From contig CAWHWB010000003.1 in NCBI GenBank assembly GCA_963832875.1, positions 1,009,972-1,073,971 on the forward strand: a stretch of DNA of 64,000 nt, in the 5' to 3' direction. The DNA is from AP-15 sp963832875 (GTDB taxonomy: Bacteria; Pseudomonadota; Alphaproteobacteria; ATCC43930; CGMCC-115725). A model generated the notes under the pieces. The model was not told the origin of the DNA and made no database searches. It saw only the letters and a list, made by a program, of their open reading frames with translations. Both the position numbers and the translations under genes were made by a program. This document shows, piece after piece, positions 61,413-64,000 of this stretch (positions within the stretch are counted from its first letter, which is position 1; each line of letters begins with the position of its first letter).

Positions 61413-61464
61413 CCGTTATAGGGTTAAACCCCTATCGTGAGTTCGAATCTCATCCCCTCCGCCA
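61373..61464 (+). tRNA. tRNA-Ser (GCT)
   Basis: Acceptor stem GGAGGGG pairs with CCCCTCC; D-arm GGCCGAGTGGCTGAAGGC; anticodon stem GCGGT/ACCGT around the loop TTGCTAA (anticodon GCT); a long variable arm (ATAGGGTTAAACCCCTAT); T-arm GAGTTCGAATCTC; discriminator G and encoded CCA. 92 bases including CCA. Its 5' half is duplicated at 59946-59991. Confidence 0.95.
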
Positions 61465-61511
61465 TCTCAGCCATAATTGTAATTAAAATCAACTCGGCAA
61501 GGTTTGGACTA

Positions 61512-61960
61512 ACCGGGTTCGAGAGCCGCCGCGAACAGGCTGGCAGGCGCGGCCGGCTGCGCGGCATCGGCTTCGCGAACATCATCGAGCACACCTCGCA
61601 GGCGCAGGGCGAGACGGTGATGGTGCGGCTTGACCCGCGCGGCGTGCAGGGCATCGGCCAGGCCATTACCAAGCAGCTCGTCTATGACAACAGATCGGGC
61701 CAGCTCCTCTCCGGTTCGCTGATGGATTACGGCCTGCCGCGCGCCGATGAGGTCTGCGCCTTCGAAATGGCCGAGAACCCGGTGCCGACCAGGACCAACC
61801 CGTTGGGCGTCAAGGGTGCCGGTGAGGTTGGTAATGTCGGGGCACTCGCCGCCATCATGAACGCCGTCGTCGACGCGCTCAGCCCTCTCGGCATCGCCCA
61901 TATCGACATGCCCGCGACCCCCGAAAAAGTCTGGCGCGATCCGCGACGCGCAACAAGCTT
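61512..61960 (+). pseudogene. Molybdenum hydroxylase large subunit (CoxL/XdhB-like), internally deleted
   Basis: GFESRREQAGRRGRLRGIGF and ANIIEHTSQAQGETVMVRLD match the middle of a CoxL/aldehyde oxidase-type large subunit, and the text jumps directly to GIGQAITKQLVYDNRSGQLL, GSLMDYGLPRADEVCAFEMA, NPLGVKGAGEVGNVGALAAI and the end IDMPATPEKVWRD. The intervening 250 or so codons and the whole N-terminal half are missing. The GVKGAGE motif with the catalytic glutamate remains, but the protein cannot be functional. Starts about 50 bases after tRNA-Ser. Confidence 0.78.
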
Positions 61961-62079
61961 GAGAGGCGAACCGCAGCCGATCCCTCGCCCCTTGCATTTT
62001 CCTTCGCAGTTTCAGGGGTATACCTGAGGCGACGTCGAGCTTCGGCAAAAACTCCTTAACATGGCTGTCCCCGAGGTTA

Positions 62080-62860
62080 GGGCGGCGGCCTTCTTTGGGA
62101 GAGCGGCGGTCGGCAGAACCTCGCGGGCCGGCTTGTCCTCGCGGATCCCTTCGTACACGACTTGGCGCAACAGCCCGTCCTCCACGTTAGATACTTGACC
62201 TCGACGACCAGCTCGGGCCGAACCCAGTGAACCCGAGACAGCACCAGCGGCGAGCCTAAACGGGTCGAGCGCGGTGGTGCTACGTCGAGCGGCATCTTGG
62301 CGATCTGCAGCGGCTCCAACTGCCCAGAAACTCCGCGAGTTGGTCCGCCCGCATACCGGTCCCGACCCGGCCGGCGTAGATCAGCTGCCCGTTGGCATTG
62401 TAGTATCCGAGCAACAGCGCGCCGATGAATGGGCGGCTGCCGTCGGGGTCGGTCCAGCCGAGTGACGACGAGCTGCTCGCGGTTGAGTCATTTGGTCTTG
62501 AGCCCGAAGCCGCGGTCTCCGGGGCTGTGTGGGCCGGGACCGTACGGAGCGCTGCGGCGATCGCCGGATATTTGCCGGTCCAGTCGAGCCCGGTGCGGGT
62601 CAGCAGCCGGACATTACCGCGATCGAACCGGGCGTGCATGCGGTACCCGTCGAATTTTAGCTCATGGGGCCCACTCGTCGCCGCTCGGTGCCTCCGTGAC
62701 CAGCCGCGTGAGCTGCGGCCTGACCCAGGCGGGGTAGTCCAGCATTCGCCACCGCTGCCGTAGTCGGTCGGCGCGATCTTACCATCCCCGAATTTCGCCT
62801 CAACGGGGGCAACAAAGCGACGCAGTTCCGGTTCTGGACGCGCTTTATCACGACGATCAA
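62080..62860 (-). pseudogene. ATP-dependent DNA ligase (LigD ligase-domain type) remnant
   Basis: Minus strand: KFDGYRMHARFDRGNVRLLT and RTGLDWTGKYPAIAAAL (after the catalytic lysine motif start His-Glu/Leu-Lys), then after a gap WTDPDGSRPFIGALLLGYYN and GQLIYAGRVGTGMRADQLAE, then in other frames LEPLQIAKMPLDVAPPRSTR and PLVLSRVHWVRPELVVEVKY. These are in the order of the ligase and OB-fold domains of LigD-like ligases used in end joining with Ku. Internal deletion, several frameshifts and missing ends make it a relic. Confidence 0.78.
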
Positions 62861-63247
62861 GTCGAGCCTCACCCGGCGATGGTGAGCAGCAGAAGGACGG
62901 CCGGTGCGACGTTGGCAGCCTCACCGACAGGTCGGGGCACGTACCTCAGGGCTGAACTGTTGTCAGAGCCGCAATCGACATCCGCGAGGAGGTCCAACTC
63001 CGCGAATGTAAGTCTGGGTGATCTGCGGGCTTGGCCTCTCCCTCGAAGCTGCCTGTCAATTCTGCCGGCATCTGGCGGTGATGGATGGTGCCCACCTGGT
63101 CTATGGCCGGCCCCCGGTATGTCCGGTCCGGCTAGTCGATCTCGAACTGAAGTGATGTCGCCATTCCGGTCGCCGCGGCCGGCACACGCATCGTGAGGCT
63201 GCAGTCACACGCCAAAACTCCATATAAGGCTGCAGACGGCGCCGCGG
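62861..63247. other. Unassigned region between the ligase remnant and the last gene
   Basis: 387 bases. A plus-strand frame (62879-63196) has no family features and reads as arginine- and serine-rich filler typical of off-frame GC-rich DNA. No RNA gene or repeat recognised. Confidence 0.35.
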
Positions 63248-64000
63248 CTACTGCATCGCCGTCGGCTGCGCCGGCAAGGTATTGTCGTCGGTGCGCGGGA
63301 TGAGCGCCCAGCTCGGGTCATAGCCGAACTCCCCATTGGTCATCATCGGCTGGATCACGTTGGCCTGCATCCACGCGTACATGGCGGCCGTGCCGGCCCC
63401 AGGGACCAGGTCGGCGACCATCGCCGCCGCCGCCGTCGCATAGGCGCCGTAGCCCTGGTTGTAGTTGTTGACGCTGAACTGGACCGGGACCGAGCCGATG
63501 CCGGGGAAGTCGTTTGAGTTGGTATCGGTCAAGAAGCTGTTCGTGTTGACGGCGATAACCGCCGGCCAGGATGTGAGCAGGTTATTGTTGATATCCGTGG
63601 TCGGGAGTTCGTAGGTGTTGATCAGTTGCGGATAGCCGCTGTTGTTGACCATCCCGTTCAAGCCGCCGGCCGCATAGGCTTCTAGCGGTTGGGCGGCAAA
63701 GCCGAGTTCGGCGGCGCGGCCGACCGCATAGAGGTCGTACCATTGCATCCACATTTCGGTAAAGGCGGTTGTCGCGTTGTTGTTCCACATCCCCTGAGCT
63801 ACAAAAGCGTTGATCTCGCTGGGGTCAGTTTCAGACCCCCAGATCCCCAGCGGCGACACCTGGGTGCCGCTGTTGCTTTCCGGGTTGCCGGTGCTGACCG
63901 CCCAATTCTTCTCGGCGGTGCCGTCGAACGCCGTGCCGGTAACGCCGAAGACGCCTTCCCAGCGGGCCAGGTCGTCGTTGAGCATCCTGGTCAGGTAGGT
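63248..64000 (-). CDS. Unidentified protein, 5' end outside window
   Basis: The frame is open to the window edge, giving at least 250 residues. It is rich in Asn, Thr, Gln, Trp and Ala (MWNNNATTAFTEMWMQWYDL, YAAGGLNGMVNNSGYPQLIN, FSVNNYNQGYGAYATAAAAM), contains no cysteine that I can see and ends in Pro-Thr-Ala-Met-Gln. The composition suggests an exported or surface protein. I do not recognise the family. Base use resembles genuine genes, and the opposite strand has no competing long frame. Confidence 0.6.
   Translation of the reverse strand, partial: TYLTRMLNDDLARWEGVFGVTGTAFDGTAEKNWAVSTGNPESNSGTQVSPLGIWGSETDPSEINAFVAQGMWNNNATTAFTEMWMQWYDLYAVGRAAELGFAAQPLEAYAAGGLNGMVNNSGYPQLINTYELPTTDINNNLLTSWPAVIAVNTNSFLTDTNSNDFPGIGSVPVQFSVNNYNQGYGAYATAAAAMVADLVPGAGTAAMYAWMQANVIQPMMTNGEFGYDPSWALIPRTDDNTLPAQPTAMQ

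Noticed and set aside
59946..61464. Complete prophage or integrative element at tRNA-Ser
   Set aside because: Only 1.4 kb between the repeats and no integrase, phage or mobilisation gene is recognisable.
1..64000. CRISPR array, rRNA operon or replication origin
   Set aside because: No regularly spaced repeats, no rRNA-like segments and no DnaA-box cluster were seen.

Overview
GC-rich chromosomal DNA of an alphaproteobacterium, probably a free-living Rhodospirillales-type soil or water organism. This placement is inferred from the gene neighbourhood: a chorismate mutase-hisC-tyrC operon divergent from metX-metW, abundant branched-chain amino acid transport and catabolic hydrolases, and a PduO adenosyltransferase next to a twin-transmembrane protein. 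No rRNA or other marker allows a finer assignment.

Layout. 1-10.2 kb: type II secretion genes (gspI, gspH, gspF on minus; prepilin peptidase on minus; gspE on plus) are interrupted by a D-hydantoinase, a CLC H+/Cl- antiporter, a gamma-glutamyltransferase and a GST. 10.5-13 kb: N-carbamoyl-D-amino acid amidohydrolase and an MFS carrier; with the hydantoinase these make up a D-amino acid route. 13-18 kb: aromatic amino acid genes (tyrC, frameshifted hisC and chorismate mutase) divergent from metX-metW. 18-22.5 kb: an enolase-superfamily enzyme, a one-polypeptide monooxygenase/flavin reductase fusion and a DUF697 membrane protein. 22.6-27.6 kb: a branched-chain amino acid ABC operon with a LivM-LivG fusion. 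27.8-29.2 kb: MscS channel. 29.2-32.2 kb: ruins of a [NiFe]-hydrogenase locus (hypB, hypA, hypE, hypD, a SIS-domain tail, small subunit). 32.4-39.7 kb: FNT channel, tRNA-Val, CocE-type hydrolase, small exported proteins, metC, tannase-family esterase. 39.7-40.8 kb: broken ChaB and PEP-CTERM genes. 41-49 kb: two LLM flavin oxidoreductases, two SMP-30 lactonases, a D-aminoacylase-type amidohydrolase, an FKBP isomerase. 47.2-50.7 kb: fragments of at least four insertion sequences. 50.9-55.8 kb: a minus-strand catabolic cluster (formyltransferase-like, DUF3500, PPOX, Rieske oxygenase), then PduO and a twin-TM protein. 56-59.6 kb: an acyl-CoA dehydrogenase remnant, small envelope proteins, ACT and Nudix proteins, a glycosyltransferase. 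59.9-61.5 kb: a 46-bp tRNA-Ser duplication enclosing a small cytochrome c island. 61.5-64 kb: remnants of a molybdenum hydroxylase and of an LigD-type ligase, and an unidentified secreted-looking protein running off the end.

Two kinds of damage run through the window. Otherwise well conserved genes (hisC, chorismate mutase, livK/livH/livM, a CocE hydrolase, a PEP-CTERM protein, a lipoprotein) carry isolated one-base frameshifts, most of which are repaired by deleting one pyrimidine from the coding strand; these may be sequence errors. The hydrogenase locus, the transposases, the coxL-like and ligD-like genes show in-frame stops, internal deletions, a gene-gene chimera and one small inversion, which look like real decay (or local misassembly).

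Functionally the intact genes fit an aerobic scavenger of nitrogen compounds and organic acids: hydantoins, N-carbamoyl and N-acyl D-amino acids, glutathione/gamma-glutamyl peptides, branched-chain amino acids, lactones and aromatic esters.
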